This document shows, piece by piece, positions 9,206 through 17,585 of a DNA stretch of 64,000 nt (positions are counted from its first letter, which is position 1; each line of letters starts with the position of its first letter). The DNA comes from Streptomyces sp. NBC_01716 (GTDB taxonomy: Bacteria > Actinomycetota > Actinomycetes > Streptomycetales > Streptomycetaceae), in assembly GCF_036248275.1 (NCBI RefSeq), contig NZ_CP109181.1, positions 6,820,001-6,884,000 of the forward strand, in the 5' to 3' direction. The position numbers were made by a program, and so were the translations under genes. The notes beneath the pieces were generated by a model that worked only from the letters and a program-made list of their open reading frames with translations, searched no databases and was not told where the DNA came from.

Positions 9206-9234
9206 CACGACTACCCGTCGGTAGCATGTCGCCC

Positions 9235-9609
9235 ATGGCAGAGACCGAGGTTGACGAGCAGACCGGTGACGGGGCGGCGCGCGCGAGCCGGCAGGCCGCG
9301 CGGGACGAGCGGCGCGCGGCCCGACTGGCCAAGCAGATCGGCGCGTTCGCGCGCCGGCACGGCGGCGCCGCGGAGGGACAGCTCGCGTATCTGGGCCAGG
9401 CGGGCACCCGCATCGTGCTCGTGGCGCGGGACGGCGACTGGGGCGATCTGGTCGCACCCTCGCACGAGGTGGCGCTGAAGGCCGTCGAGAAGTCGGGGAT
9501 CACCGTGCACGAGTCCTTCGACGGCGAGTTCGCCGCGAAGGTCCGCACGGGCCCGTACGAGTGGACCCGCATGGCAGGCATCCAACTCGGCGGCCCGTCC
9601 AACGCGTAG
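9235..9609 (+). CDS. Small conserved hypothetical protein
   Basis: Protein of 124 residues from ATG 9235. An in-frame ATG at 9226 would add MSP. The first third is Arg/Ala-rich and probably helical (ARASRQAARDERRAARLAKQ). The rest is a compact alpha/beta-looking sequence with GTRIVLVARDGDWGDLVAPS and TGPYEWTRMAGIQLGG. No catalytic motif, metal ligands, signal or membrane segment are apparent. It lies 29 bp after ctaB on the same strand and may be cotranscribed with it. I recognise it only as a protein commonly found next to ctaB in Streptomyces, and its function is unknown. Confidence 0.75.
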   Translation: MAETEVDEQTGDGAARASRQAARDERRAARLAKQIGAFARRHGGAAEGQLAYLGQAGTRIVLVARDGDWGDLVAPSHEVALKAVEKSGITVHESFDGEFAAKVRTGPYEWTRMAGIQLGGPSNA

Positions 9610-9716
9610 GGCTTCCTGGCCAAGGCGTGTCCGGTTTCGATCGGTGGGTCGGGCAACACCCCGAGCGCCGCCGGCCCGTTAGGACTGTAGGGATTCGGTC
9701 CAGGACGGGAAGCGCC

Positions 9717-10832
9717 ATGATCGAGACAATGACTCTGGTGGACCAGAACTGCCACGGTGTGCTCCGTACGGAGCTGGGCCTCGGCACCTTCGAGGCCCAG
9801 CTCGGCAGGACCGCGGGGCCGCCCGCGCCGGGGACCACCTTCTTCGACACCCAGACCGGTTTCGCCGTACGGCGCTGGTGCCCGCCGCTCCTCGGCCTTG
9901 AGCCCCACACCTCGCCCGCCGGCTATCTCGCCCGGCGCCGGGAGCTCGGCGTACTGGAGGCAGGGCGGCGGCTGTTGCGGGGCACCGGCGTCACCACGTA
10001 TCTGGTCGACACCGGGCTGCCCGGCGATCTGACCGCCCCCGGGGAGATCGCGGCCGCCGGCGCCGCCGAGGCACGCGAGATCGTCCGGCTCGAACTGCTC
10101 GCCCAGCAGGTCGCCGACACCTCGGGCACCGTCGGCTCGCTGCTCGCCAACCTCGCCCACGCCGTGCACACGGCGGCCGGCACCGCAGTCGCCTTCGTGT
10201 CCGTGGCCGCCCTGCGCCACGGGTCCGCGTCGGCGGCCGAGCCGCCCGGCCCCGCGGAGGTACGTGCCGCCGCCGGACGCTGGCTGGCGAGTCGGCGCGT
10301 GGGCGGCCGGCTCACCGACCCCGTACTGCTGCGGCATCTGCTGTGGACCGCCGTCGCCACCGGGCTGCCGCTCCAACTGCACGCGGGCGGCGGCGAGGGG
10401 TGCAGGGGCAACTGCCCGGACGGCGGTCCGGCGCGGATCGCGGGCTTCGCGGCGGCCACGGCCGGGCTCGGCACCGACGTGGTGCTGCTGCACGGCCTGC
10501 CGTACCACCGGCAGGCCGCCCGTCTCGCCGCGGCCTTCCCTCATGTGTACGTGGATCTCGGCCCGGCCCTCGCGCACACCGGGGCCCGCGCGGCGGACGT
10601 ACTGGCCGAGGTGCTGGAGCTGGCGCCGTTCGGGAAGCTGCTCTACTCCAGCGGCGCGCGCGGGCTGCCCGAACTGCACGTGGTGGGCGCGAGGGTCTTC
10701 CGGCAGGCGGTGGCGCGGGTGCTCGGCGGCTGGGCGGCGGACGGTTCGTGGGCGCTCGCCGACGCGCAGCGCGTCGCGGAGATGATCGCCTCGGGCAACG
10801 CCCGCCGGATCTACGGCCTCGACGAGACTTGA
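9717..10832 (+). CDS. Amidohydrolase family protein
   Basis: Protein of 371 residues from ATG 9717. Features of a TIM-barrel amidohydrolase (PF04909-like) are the early DQNCHGVL segment near residue 10, LPLQLHAGGGEGCRGNC near 220, VVLLHGLPYHRQAARLAAAFPHVYVDLG near 255-285, and LLYSSGARGLPELHVVGAR near 305. The usual first HxH metal pair is reduced to NCH, so metal binding may be atypical. The substrate cannot be read from the sequence. It is preceded by a 107-bp gap after the small conserved gene and followed by convergent ctaA. Confidence 0.75.
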   Translation: MIETMTLVDQNCHGVLRTELGLGTFEAQLGRTAGPPAPGTTFFDTQTGFAVRRWCPPLLGLEPHTSPAGYLARRRELGVLEAGRRLLRGTGVTTYLVDTGLPGDLTAPGEIAAAGAAEAREIVRLELLAQQVADTSGTVGSLLANLAHAVHTAAGTAVAFVSVAALRHGSASAAEPPGPAEVRAAAGRWLASRRVGGRLTDPVLLRHLLWTAVATGLPLQLHAGGGEGCRGNCPDGGPARIAGFAAATAGLGTDVVLLHGLPYHRQAARLAAAFPHVYVDLGPALAHTGARAADVLAEVLELAPFGKLLYSSGARGLPELHVVGARVFRQAVARVLGGWAADGSWALADAQRVAEMIASGNARRIYGLDET

Positions 10833-10881
10833 CGGCCGTCAGGCCCCGCGAGGGCGGGCGGGGGCGGCGAGGTCTTTCGGA

Positions 10882-11859
10882 TCAGGCCGTGGACAGTGCC
10901 GGGTCGGCCGGATCCGCCTGCGCCGGGATCTCCGGTTCGGTCACGGGCCGCTCACGCAGGCTCAACGCGAGCCGCAGGACCGCGATCCAGGTCAGCGCGG
11001 AGCCCAGCATATGGACGCCGACCAGGATCTCGGGCACGTCGGTGAAGTACTGGACGTAGCCCACACCGCCCTGCGCGAGCAGCACGATCAGCAGGTCACG
11101 CGCCCGCGCGCGGGTGTCGGCAGGGGCGTCCACGACGCGCAGCACCAGCCACATCGCGATCGCCAGCGCGCAGACCACCCAGGCCGCCGCCGCGTGCACA
11201 TGCGCCGCGTCGACCCAGTCGAACGGCATCCGGGGCACCTCGCTGCTGTCGCCCGCGTGCTTGCCGGAGCCGGTCACCGTCGTACCGGCGGCGATCAGCA
11301 GGCCCGTCGCGACGACCAGAGCCCAGCCCAGCTTCCGTACCGGACGCGGCACCCGCGGCCGGGACGTCGCGTCGCCCTCGCGGGTGCGCTGCCAGACGAT
11401 CACGGTGACGGTGAGCAGGGCGTTGGCGAGCAGGAAGTGCACCGCCACGGTCCAGGGGTTGAGCTCCATGTGGACCGTGATGCCGCCCATCACGGCGTTC
11501 AGCACCACGACCCAGAACATGCTCCAGGCGAGCCGGGACAGTCCGCGCCGCGGGGGCTTGACCGACCGGGCCGCGACGATCGCCCAGCCGACGGCCGCCG
11601 ACAGGACGTACGTCAGCATGCGGTTGCCGAACTCGATCGCGCCGTGCAGACCCTGCTCGGACGTCGCGAACAGGCTGTCGTCCGTGCACTTGGGCCAGGT
11701 GTCGCAGCCGAGCCCGGAGCCCGTGAGCCGGACGGCGCCGCCGGTGACGATGATGACGACGGTCATCACGACGGCGGAGAGGGCGGCTCGCCGGAGCGTA
11801 CGGGGGGACGGAGTCCAGCGCTGGGCGATGTAGTCGAGGGGGTTCCACACGGCCACCAT
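10882..11859 (-). CDS. ctaA: Heme A synthase
   Basis: Protein of 325 residues in the COX15/CtaA family. It is a multi-helix membrane enzyme that oxidises the C8 methyl of heme O to a formyl group, giving heme A for cytochrome c oxidase. Visible signatures are TGGAVRLTGSGLGCDTWPKC near residues 38-58 (with the paired cysteines of the first extracytoplasmic loop), IEFGNRMLTY near 76-85, and GGITVHMELNPWTVAVHFLLA with its heme-ligand histidines. The C-terminal half repeats the four-helix bundle. It works with CtaB, encoded 1.7 kb away. It lies 66 bp downstream of the ABC permease gene. Confidence 0.94.
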   Translation of the reverse strand: MVAVWNPLDYIAQRWTPSPRTLRRAALSAVVMTVVIIVTGGAVRLTGSGLGCDTWPKCTDDSLFATSEQGLHGAIEFGNRMLTYVLSAAVGWAIVAARSVKPPRRGLSRLAWSMFWVVVLNAVMGGITVHMELNPWTVAVHFLLANALLTVTVIVWQRTREGDATSRPRVPRPVRKLGWALVVATGLLIAAGTTVTGSGKHAGDSSEVPRMPFDWVDAAHVHAAAAWVVCALAIAMWLVLRVVDAPADTRARARDLLIVLLAQGGVGYVQYFTDVPEILVGVHMLGSALTWIAVLRLALSLRERPVTEPEIPAQADPADPALSTA

Positions 11860-11925
11860 CGTAGGCGGGCCCTTGTGAACGCAGTCACGAGGGGTCCCCG
11901 CGCGTCAGCGCGCGCGTCCGGAAAG

Positions 11926-12711
11926 CTACTCCCAGCGGAAGAGACGGGCCGCCGCCCCGAGCCCGAGCACCGCCCACACGGCCAGCACCCCGAGGTCGTC
12001 CCAGGGCATCCCCGCACCGTGCTGGAGCACATCACGCAGCCCCACGGAGAGGGCTGAGATCGGCAGCAGACCGAGCAGGGTCCGCGCCACGTCCGGGAAC
12101 TTCTCCAGCGGCACGATCACGCCGCCGCCCACCAGCAGCAGCACGAACACGAGATTCGCCGCGGCCAGCGTCGCCTCCGCCTTGAGCGTGCCCGCCATCA
12201 GCAGCCCGAGCCCGGAGAAGGCGGCCGTACCGAGGACGAGCAGCAGCAGTACGGCGAGCGGGTTGCCCCCCGGCGACCAGCCGAGCGCGAACGCGATGAC
12301 CGTCAGCAGCACGATCTGAAGGACCTCGGTGACCAGGACGGAGAGCGTCTTGGCTGTCATCAGGGCCCAGCGCGGCAGGGGTGAGGCACCAAGCCGTTTC
12401 AGTACCCCGTAACGCCGTTCGAAGCCCGTCGCGATGGCCTGCCCGGTGAAAGCCGTCGACATCACGGCCAGCGCGAGGACACCGGGAGCGAGGAAGTCGA
12501 CCGACGTGCCCGGGCCCGTGTCGATGATGTCGACCGTCGAGAACAGCACCAGCAGCAGACTCGGGATGATCACTGTCAGCAGCAACTGCTCGCCGTTGCG
12601 CAGCAGCATCTTCGTCTCGAAGACCGTCTGCGCGGCGATCATCCGCGGCAGCGGCGCCGCGCCCGGCGCGGGGGAGTACCTGCCGGCGCCCGTGTCCGTA
12701 CCCGTGCTCAT
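11926..12711 (-). CDS. ABC-2 type transporter permease
   Basis: Protein of 261 residues with about six membrane helices, in the ABC-2 permease family. Typical pieces are MIAAQTVFETKMLLRNGEQLLLTVIIPSLLLVLF near residues 24-55 and ERRYGVLKRLGASPLPRW near 98-115. It pairs with the ATPase encoded immediately upstream. The ATG at 12711 overlaps the ATPase TGA (ATGA), so a 1:1 complex is likely. The exported substrate is unknown, and such two-gene exporters move drugs, lipids or polymers. The longer in-frame reading to 12978 runs through the ATPase gene and is rejected. Confidence 0.9.
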   Translation of the reverse strand: MSTGTDTGAGRYSPAPGAAPLPRMIAAQTVFETKMLLRNGEQLLLTVIIPSLLLVLFSTVDIIDTGPGTSVDFLAPGVLALAVMSTAFTGQAIATGFERRYGVLKRLGASPLPRWALMTAKTLSVLVTEVLQIVLLTVIAFALGWSPGGNPLAVLLLLVLGTAAFSGLGLLMAGTLKAEATLAAANLVFVLLLVGGGVIVPLEKFPDVARTLLGLLPISALSVGLRDVLQHGAGMPWDDLGVLAVWAVLGLGAAARLFRWE

Positions 12712-13643
12712 GGACGCAGCTCCTTGCCGGTCAGTTCGAGGAAGACGTCCTCCAGCGTGTGCCGCTCGACGGAGATCTTGTCCGGCATCACCCCGTGCTG
12801 CGCGCACCAGGTCGTCACCGTCGCGAGCAGTTGCGGATCGATCGTGCCGCCGATCCGGTAGGCGCCCGGCACCAGTTCGGCTGCGGCCGACCCGTCGGGC
12901 AGCGCCTTGAGCAGCGAGCCGAGGTCGAGCCCGGGGCGGCCGGTGAAGCGCAGGGTGTTCTCGGCGCCGCCCCGGCACAGCTCATCGACAGTGCCGTGCG
13001 CCACGACCTGCCCGGCGTCGACGATGGCGACGTCGTCGGCCAGTTCCTCGGCCTCGTCCATGAAGTGCGTGGTCAGCACCGTGGTCACCCCGTCGGCGCG
13101 CAGCTCGCGCACCAGCTCCCAGGTGGAGCGGCGGGCCTGCGGGTCGAGCCCCGCGGTCGGCTCGTCCAGGAACACCAGCTCGGGGCGGCCGACGACCGCC
13201 AAGGCGAGCGAGAGCCGCTGCTGCTGGCCCCCGGAGAGCCGCCGGTAGGCCGTACGGCCGCAGCCGCCGAGCCCGAGACGCTCGATCAGCTCAGTGACGT
13301 CCAGCGGGTTCGCGTGCAGGGCGGCCATATGGCGGAGCATCTCTTCCGCGCGGGCGCCGGAGTACACGCCCCCGGACTGAAGCATCACGCCTACGCGCGG
13401 GCGCAGCCGGGCCGCGTCCGTCAGGGGATCGAGGCCGAGGACGCGTACCGTTCCCTCGTCCGGTCTGCGATAGCCCTCGCAGGTTTCGATCGTGGTGGTC
13501 TTGCCGGCTCCGTTGGGGCCGAGGACCGCGGACACCGTGCCCGCCCGGACGCTGAGATCCAGGCCGTTCACCGCGGTCCTGGCCCCGTACCGCTTGACCA
13601 GGCCCCGGACCTGGACCACCGGATCTCCGATGTCGCTGCGCAT
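12708..13643 (-). CDS. ABC transporter ATP-binding protein
   Basis: Protein of 311 residues. Walker A is LGPNGAGKTT at 41-50, the signature LSGGQQQRL at 136-144, and Walker B LVFLDEPTAGLDPQA at 156-170, followed by a switch histidine in TTHFMDEAEEL. The C-terminal extension of about 90 residues resembles the DrrA/CcmA-type exporter ATPases. It is the first gene of a unit with the permease and perhaps ctaA. It is divergent from sufR across a 137-bp gap, but there is no functional reason to tie it to Fe-S assembly. Confidence 0.93.
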   Translation of the reverse strand: MRSDIGDPVVQVRGLVKRYGARTAVNGLDLSVRAGTVSAVLGPNGAGKTTTIETCEGYRRPDEGTVRVLGLDPLTDAARLRPRVGVMLQSGGVYSGARAEEMLRHMAALHANPLDVTELIERLGLGGCGRTAYRRLSGGQQQRLSLALAVVGRPELVFLDEPTAGLDPQARRSTWELVRELRADGVTTVLTTHFMDEAEELADDVAIVDAGQVVAHGTVDELCRGGAENTLRFTGRPGLDLGSLLKALPDGSAAAELVPGAYRIGGTIDPQLLATVTTWCAQHGVMPDKISVERHTLEDVFLELTGKELRP

Positions 13644-13693
13644 GCCGTGAGTCTAGGCAGCGGTCCAGGAGGCCCCGGGGCCGCCCCTGAATT

Positions 13694-13709
13694 CTTAGGT
13701 CACCCTAAG
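13694..13709. promoter_or_regulatory. Palindrome between the ABC exporter and sufR
   Basis: CTTAGG (13694-13699) and CCTAAG (13704-13709) form a perfect inverted repeat with a 4-bp spacer, in the divergent promoter region. Its half-sites resemble those of an iron box, but the spacing does not match the 19-bp IdeR/DmdR consensus. It could be an operator for the exporter promoter. Confidence 0.4.
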
Positions 13710-13744
13710 TGACGCAGGGCACCACTCGTCGTACCGGACGACTG

Positions 13745-13781
13745 TTGTCACTGTCGAGGGAATTACGCAACAATGGCGTTG
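13745..13781 (+). promoter_or_regulatory. sufR promoter with SufR operator CAAC-N6-GTTG
   Basis: A -35 TTGTCA (13745-13750) and a -10 AACAAT (13769-13774) are separated by 18 nt. This places the transcription start at about 13781, the G of the sufR GTG codon, so the mRNA is probably leaderless. CAAC (13768-13771), six bases, then GTTG (13778-13781) form the palindrome reported for autorepression by SufR in S. avermitilis (from memory). The operator covers both the -10 element and the start codon. Confidence 0.75.
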
Positions 13782-14593
13782 TGAAATACGTCGGCGAGGC
13801 TCCGCAGGAGGAACTCGCGACCGGTGAGCGTTCCACACGCAACCGGGTCGCGCGCTCCATCCTGGACCACGGCCCCTCCACCGTCTCCGACCTCGCGGGG
13901 CGCCTGAAACTCACCCAGGCCGCCGTCCGCCGCCATCTCGACGCACTGGTCGCCGACGACGTGGTGGAACCACGCGACCAGCGTGTTTACGGCTCACGCG
14001 GGCGAGGCAGGCCCGCCAAGGTGTTCGCCCTCACCGACTGCGGCAGGGACGCCTTCGACCAGTCGTACGACAAGCTCGCCGCCGACGCCATCGAGTGGAT
14101 CGCCCGTGGCGCGGGCGGCGGCGCCAAGGGTGAAGCGGCCGTCGCCGCCTTCGCGCGCGACCGGATCGCCACCCAGGCGGGGACGTACCGGCAGGCGGTC
14201 GAGTCCGCCGCGCCCGAGAAGCGCACCGAGGCGCTCGCCAGGGCACTGAGCACCGACGGATATGCTGCCGCGGCCCGCAGCGCGCCGAACCAGCAGGGTG
14301 AGCAGCTCTGCCAGCACCACTGCCCGGTGGCCCACGTGGCCGAGAGGTATCCGCAGTTGTGCGAGGCGGAGACGGAGTTCTTCTCCGAACTGCTCGGGAC
14401 CCATGTGCAGCGGCTGGCGACCATCGCCCACGGTGACGGGGTGTGCACGACGTTCATCCCGCACAGCGGCGGGCACGGCGCGCCACCCGGTCCCCCGGGG
14501 ACCGGCGGCACCCCACAGACCGATCCACCGCAGATCAGCCAGCAGACCGATCATCACGCATCCGAAAGCACGGCCGGGAGGAACCCCGCATGA
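13781..14593 (+). CDS. sufR: SufR-type Fe-S sensing repressor of the suf operon
   Basis: Protein of 270 residues from GTG 13781, which has no ribosome site, consistent with a leaderless mRNA. An ArsR/MarR-like winged helix occupies residues 18-85 (TVSDLAGRLKLTQAAVRRHLDAL, then the wing RGRPAKVFALT). Cysteines 177, 181 and 194 (LCQHHC and QLCEAE) are placed like the [4Fe-4S] ligands of actinobacterial SufR. In the family, the cluster-bound form represses the operon and cluster loss derepresses it. Residues 235-270 are Pro/Gly/Gln-rich and probably disordered. The TGA overlaps the sufB ATG. An earlier ATG at 13709 would precede the promoter and is rejected. Confidence 0.92.
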   Translation: MKYVGEAPQEELATGERSTRNRVARSILDHGPSTVSDLAGRLKLTQAAVRRHLDALVADDVVEPRDQRVYGSRGRGRPAKVFALTDCGRDAFDQSYDKLAADAIEWIARGAGGGAKGEAAVAAFARDRIATQAGTYRQAVESAAPEKRTEALARALSTDGYAAAARSAPNQQGEQLCQHHCPVAHVAERYPQLCEAETEFFSELLGTHVQRLATIAHGDGVCTTFIPHSGGHGAPPGPPGTGGTPQTDPPQISQQTDHHASESTAGRNPA

Positions 14594-16011
14594 CGCTCCC
14601 CACGGAGACCGCCCATCCTGAGCTCGAAGGACTGGGCAAGTACGAATACGGCTGGGCCGACTCCGACAAGGCCGGCGCCGCCGCCAAGCGCGGTCTCTCC
14701 GAAGACGTCGTCCGCGACATCTCCGCGAAGAAGAACGAGCCGGAGTGGATGCTGAAGCTCCGTCTCAAGGGACTGAAGCTGTTCGGCAAGAAGCCGATGC
14801 CGAGTTGGGGCTCCGACCTGTCGGGCATCGACTTCGACAACATCAAGTACTTCGTCCGGTCGACGGAGAAGCAGGCGGAGTCCTGGGAGGACCTGCCCGA
14901 GGACATCAAGAACACGTACGACAAGCTCGGCATCCCCGAGGCGGAGAAGCAGCGTCTCGTCGCCGGTGTCGCGGCCCAGTACGAGTCCGAGGTCGTCTAC
15001 CACCAGATCCGTGAGGACCTGGAGGAGCAGGGCGTCATCTTCAAGGACACCGACACCGCCCTCAGGGAGAACCCGGAGCTCTTCCAGGAGTACTTCGGCA
15101 CGGTCATCCCGGTCGGTGACAACAAGTTCGCCTCGCTGAACTCGGCCGTGTGGTCCGGCGGTTCGTTCATCTACGTGCCGAAGGGCGTGCACGTCGAGAT
15201 CCCGCTCCAGGCCTACTTCCGTATCAACACCGAGAACATGGGCCAGTTCGAGCGGACGCTGATCATCGTCGACGAGGACGCCTACGTCCACTACGTCGAG
15301 GGCTGCACCGCGCCGATCTATTCCTCGGACTCGCTGCACAGCGCCGTGGTCGAGATCATCGTGAAGAAGGGTGGCCGCTGCCGTTACACGACCATCCAGA
15401 ACTGGTCGAACAACGTCTACAACCTCGTCACCAAGCGTGCCGTGGCCTACGAGGGCGCGACCATGGAATGGGTCGACGGCAACATCGGCTCCAAGGTCAC
15501 CATGAAGTACCCGGCCGTCTATCTGATGGGCGAGCACGCCAAGGGCGAGACCCTGTCCATCGCCTTCGCGGGCGAGGGCCAGCACCAGGACGCCGGCGCC
15601 AAGATGGTTCACATGGCTCCGAACACCTCGTCGAACATCGTCTCCAAGTCGGTGGCGCGAGGCGGCGGCCGTACCTCCTACCGAGGACTCATCGAGATCG
15701 GTGAGGGCGCCCCCGGATCGAAGTCCAACGTGCTCTGTGACGCGCTGCTCGTGGACACGGTCTCGCGCTCCGACACCTATCCGTATGTGGACGTCCGCGA
15801 GGACGACGTGTCGATGGGCCACGAGGCGACGGTCTCCAAGGTCTCCGAGGACCAGCTCTTCTACCTGATGAGCCGCGGTATGACGGAGTTCGAGGCCATG
15901 GCGATGATCGTGCGCGGCTTCGTGGAGCCGATCGCCAAGGAACTGCCCATGGAGTACGCGCTGGAGCTCAACCGGCTGATCGAGCTCCAGATGGAAGGCT
16001 CCGTCGGCTGA
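14590..16011 (+). CDS. sufB: Fe-S cluster scaffold protein SufB
   Basis: Protein of 473 residues. SufB forms, with SufC and SufD, the scaffold complex on which Fe-S clusters are built from sulfur delivered by SufS/SufU. Family landmarks are SGGSFIYVPKGVHVEIPLQAYFRIN in the middle, YVEGCTAPIYSSDSLHSAVVEI, and the C-terminal MGHEATVSKVSEDQLFYLMSRG motif. No intein interrupts it, unlike mycobacterial SufB. The ATG at 14590 overlaps the sufR stop (ATGA) and is preceded by GGGAGGAACCCCGC. A longer reading from 14443 lies within sufR and is rejected. Confidence 0.96.
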   Translation: MTLPTETAHPELEGLGKYEYGWADSDKAGAAAKRGLSEDVVRDISAKKNEPEWMLKLRLKGLKLFGKKPMPSWGSDLSGIDFDNIKYFVRSTEKQAESWEDLPEDIKNTYDKLGIPEAEKQRLVAGVAAQYESEVVYHQIREDLEEQGVIFKDTDTALRENPELFQEYFGTVIPVGDNKFASLNSAVWSGGSFIYVPKGVHVEIPLQAYFRINTENMGQFERTLIIVDEDAYVHYVEGCTAPIYSSDSLHSAVVEIIVKKGGRCRYTTIQNWSNNVYNLVTKRAVAYEGATMEWVDGNIGSKVTMKYPAVYLMGEHAKGETLSIAFAGEGQHQDAGAKMVHMAPNTSSNIVSKSVARGGGRTSYRGLIEIGEGAPGSKSNVLCDALLVDTVSRSDTYPYVDVREDDVSMGHEATVSKVSEDQLFYLMSRGMTEFEAMAMIVRGFVEPIAKELPMEYALELNRLIELQMEGSVG

Positions 16012-16082
16012 CGCCGCCGCGCGCGGCAGTCAGCAGCAGCGACCGATTCCCCAAGAGGCAGAGAGAGAGCACGACGACAGCC

Positions 16083-17261
16083 ATGGCTGAGGCTTTGAAC
16101 ATTCCGGTGGGTTCCACCACCACCGGGTCGATCGCGGTGGCCGCCGAGTCGACCGTCGCCACGCGCATGAGCGCGCCGCCGTCCTACGACGTCGCGGACT
16201 TCCCCGTTCCGCACGGCCGCGAGGAGGAGTGGCGGTTCACGCCGCTGGAGCGGCTGCGCGGTCTCCAGGACGGTACGGCCGTCGCCGACGGTCTCATCCG
16301 TACGGAGGTGTACACCCCCGCCGGTGTCACCCAGGAGACCGTCGGCCGCGACGACCCGCGCGTGGGCAAGGCCGGCATCCCGGCCGACCGGGTGGCGGCG
16401 CAGGCGTACACCTCGTTCGAGAAGGCGTCGGTCGTCTCCGTTCCCAAGGAGACCGTGCTCACCGAGCCCATCCGGATCACCGTGCACGGCCAGGGCGGCA
16501 CCGCCTTCGTGCACCAGGTGGTCGAGCTGGGCGCCTTCGCCGAGGCGGTGGTGGTCATCGACCACACCGGCGACGCGGTGGTCGCCTCGAATGTCGACTT
16601 CCTCATCGGTGACGGAGCCAAGCTGACCGTCGTGTCCGTGCAGGACTGGGACGCCAAGGCCGTCCATGTCGCCCAGCACAACGCGCTGGTCGGCAGGGAC
16701 GCCTCGTTCAAGTCGATCGTGGTGACCTTCGGCGGCGACGTCGTACGGCTCCACCCGCGCGTGCAGTACGGGGGCCCCGGCGGCGAGGCCGAGCTCTTCG
16801 GTCTCTACTTCACCGACAAGGGCCAGCACCAGGAGCACCGGCTCCTGGTCGACCACAACGCCCCGCACTGCAAGTCCAACGCCGTCTACAAGGGCGCGCT
16901 CCAGGGCGACGACGCGCACGCCGTCTGGATCGGTGACGTGCTGATCCGCGCGCTCGCCGAGGGCACGGACACCTACGAGATGAACCGGAACCTGGTCCTC
17001 ACGGACGGCGCCCGGGTCGACTCCGTACCGAACCTGGAGATCGAGACCGGCGAGATCGCCGGCGCCGGTCACGCGTCGGCCACCGGCCGGTTCGACGACG
17101 AGCAGCTCTTCTACCTGATGTCGCGCGGCATCCCCGAGGTCGACGCCCGCCGCCTCGTCATCCGCGGCTTCTTCGCCGAGCTGGTCCAGCAGATCGAACT
17201 GCCGGACGTCGAAGAGCGTCTGCTCGCCAAGATCGAGGCGGAGCTGGAGGCATCAGTCTGA
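16083..17261 (+). CDS. sufD: Fe-S cluster assembly protein SufD
   Basis: Protein of 392 residues, a paralogue of SufB that completes the SufBC2D scaffold in the cytosol. The N-terminal region includes FPVPHGREEEWRFTPLERL, a SufD hallmark, near residues 40-58. The C-terminus has SATGRFDDEQLFYLMSRGIPEVDARRLVIRGFF, the counterpart of the SufB end. It starts at ATG 16083, after a 71-bp gap that contains AGAGGCAGAGAGAG-type purine-rich sequence, and its TGA shares a base with the next ATG (TGATG). It belongs to one operon with sufB and sufC. Confidence 0.95.
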   Translation: MAEALNIPVGSTTTGSIAVAAESTVATRMSAPPSYDVADFPVPHGREEEWRFTPLERLRGLQDGTAVADGLIRTEVYTPAGVTQETVGRDDPRVGKAGIPADRVAAQAYTSFEKASVVSVPKETVLTEPIRITVHGQGGTAFVHQVVELGAFAEAVVVIDHTGDAVVASNVDFLIGDGAKLTVVSVQDWDAKAVHVAQHNALVGRDASFKSIVVTFGGDVVRLHPRVQYGGPGGEAELFGLYFTDKGQHQEHRLLVDHNAPHCKSNAVYKGALQGDDAHAVWIGDVLIRALAEGTDTYEMNRNLVLTDGARVDSVPNLEIETGEIAGAGHASATGRFDDEQLFYLMSRGIPEVDARRLVIRGFFAELVQQIELPDVEERLLAKIEAELEASV

Positions 17262-17578
17262 TGACCTTCGTCCGAGTCTGTGGACTGACCGAGCTGGAGG
17301 ACGGCACCCCCAAGCGGGTCGAACTCGACGGCATACCGGTCTCCGTCATCCGTACCGAGGGCGAGGTGTTCGCGATCAACGACATCTGCTCGCACGCGAA
17401 CGTCTCCCTCTCGGAGGGCGAGGTCGAGGACTGCTCGATCGAGTGCTGGCTGCACGGCTCCAGCTTCGACCTGCGTACGGGCAAGCCGAACGGCCTTCCC
17501 GCGACGCGCCCCGTCCCCGTATACCCCGTACAGATCCAAGGGGACGATGTGCTCGTCTCCGTCACCCAGGAGTCCTGA
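17261..17578 (+). CDS. Rieske-type [2Fe-2S] ferredoxin in the suf operon
   Basis: Protein of 105 residues with a complete soluble Rieske domain. C43-S-H45 and C62-W-L-H65 supply the two cysteine and two histidine ligands of a [2Fe-2S] cluster. The sequence resembles the NirD/bifunctional dioxygenase ferredoxin class. Its place between sufD and sufC is conserved in actinobacteria and suggests an electron-transfer role in cluster assembly, for example sulfur reduction. That role is inferred. The start overlaps sufD (TGATG) and 7 bp separate it from sufC. Confidence 0.92.
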   Translation: MTFVRVCGLTELEDGTPKRVELDGIPVSVIRTEGEVFAINDICSHANVSLSEGEVEDCSIECWLHGSSFDLRTGKPNGLPATRPVPVYPVQIQGDDVLVSVTQES

Positions 17579-17585
17579 GTCACCC

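Noticed and set aside
13694..13709. An IdeR/DmdR iron box
   Set aside because: The half-sites are similar but the repeat is 16 bp with a 4-bp spacer instead of the 19-bp consensus, so the claim cannot be supported by eye.
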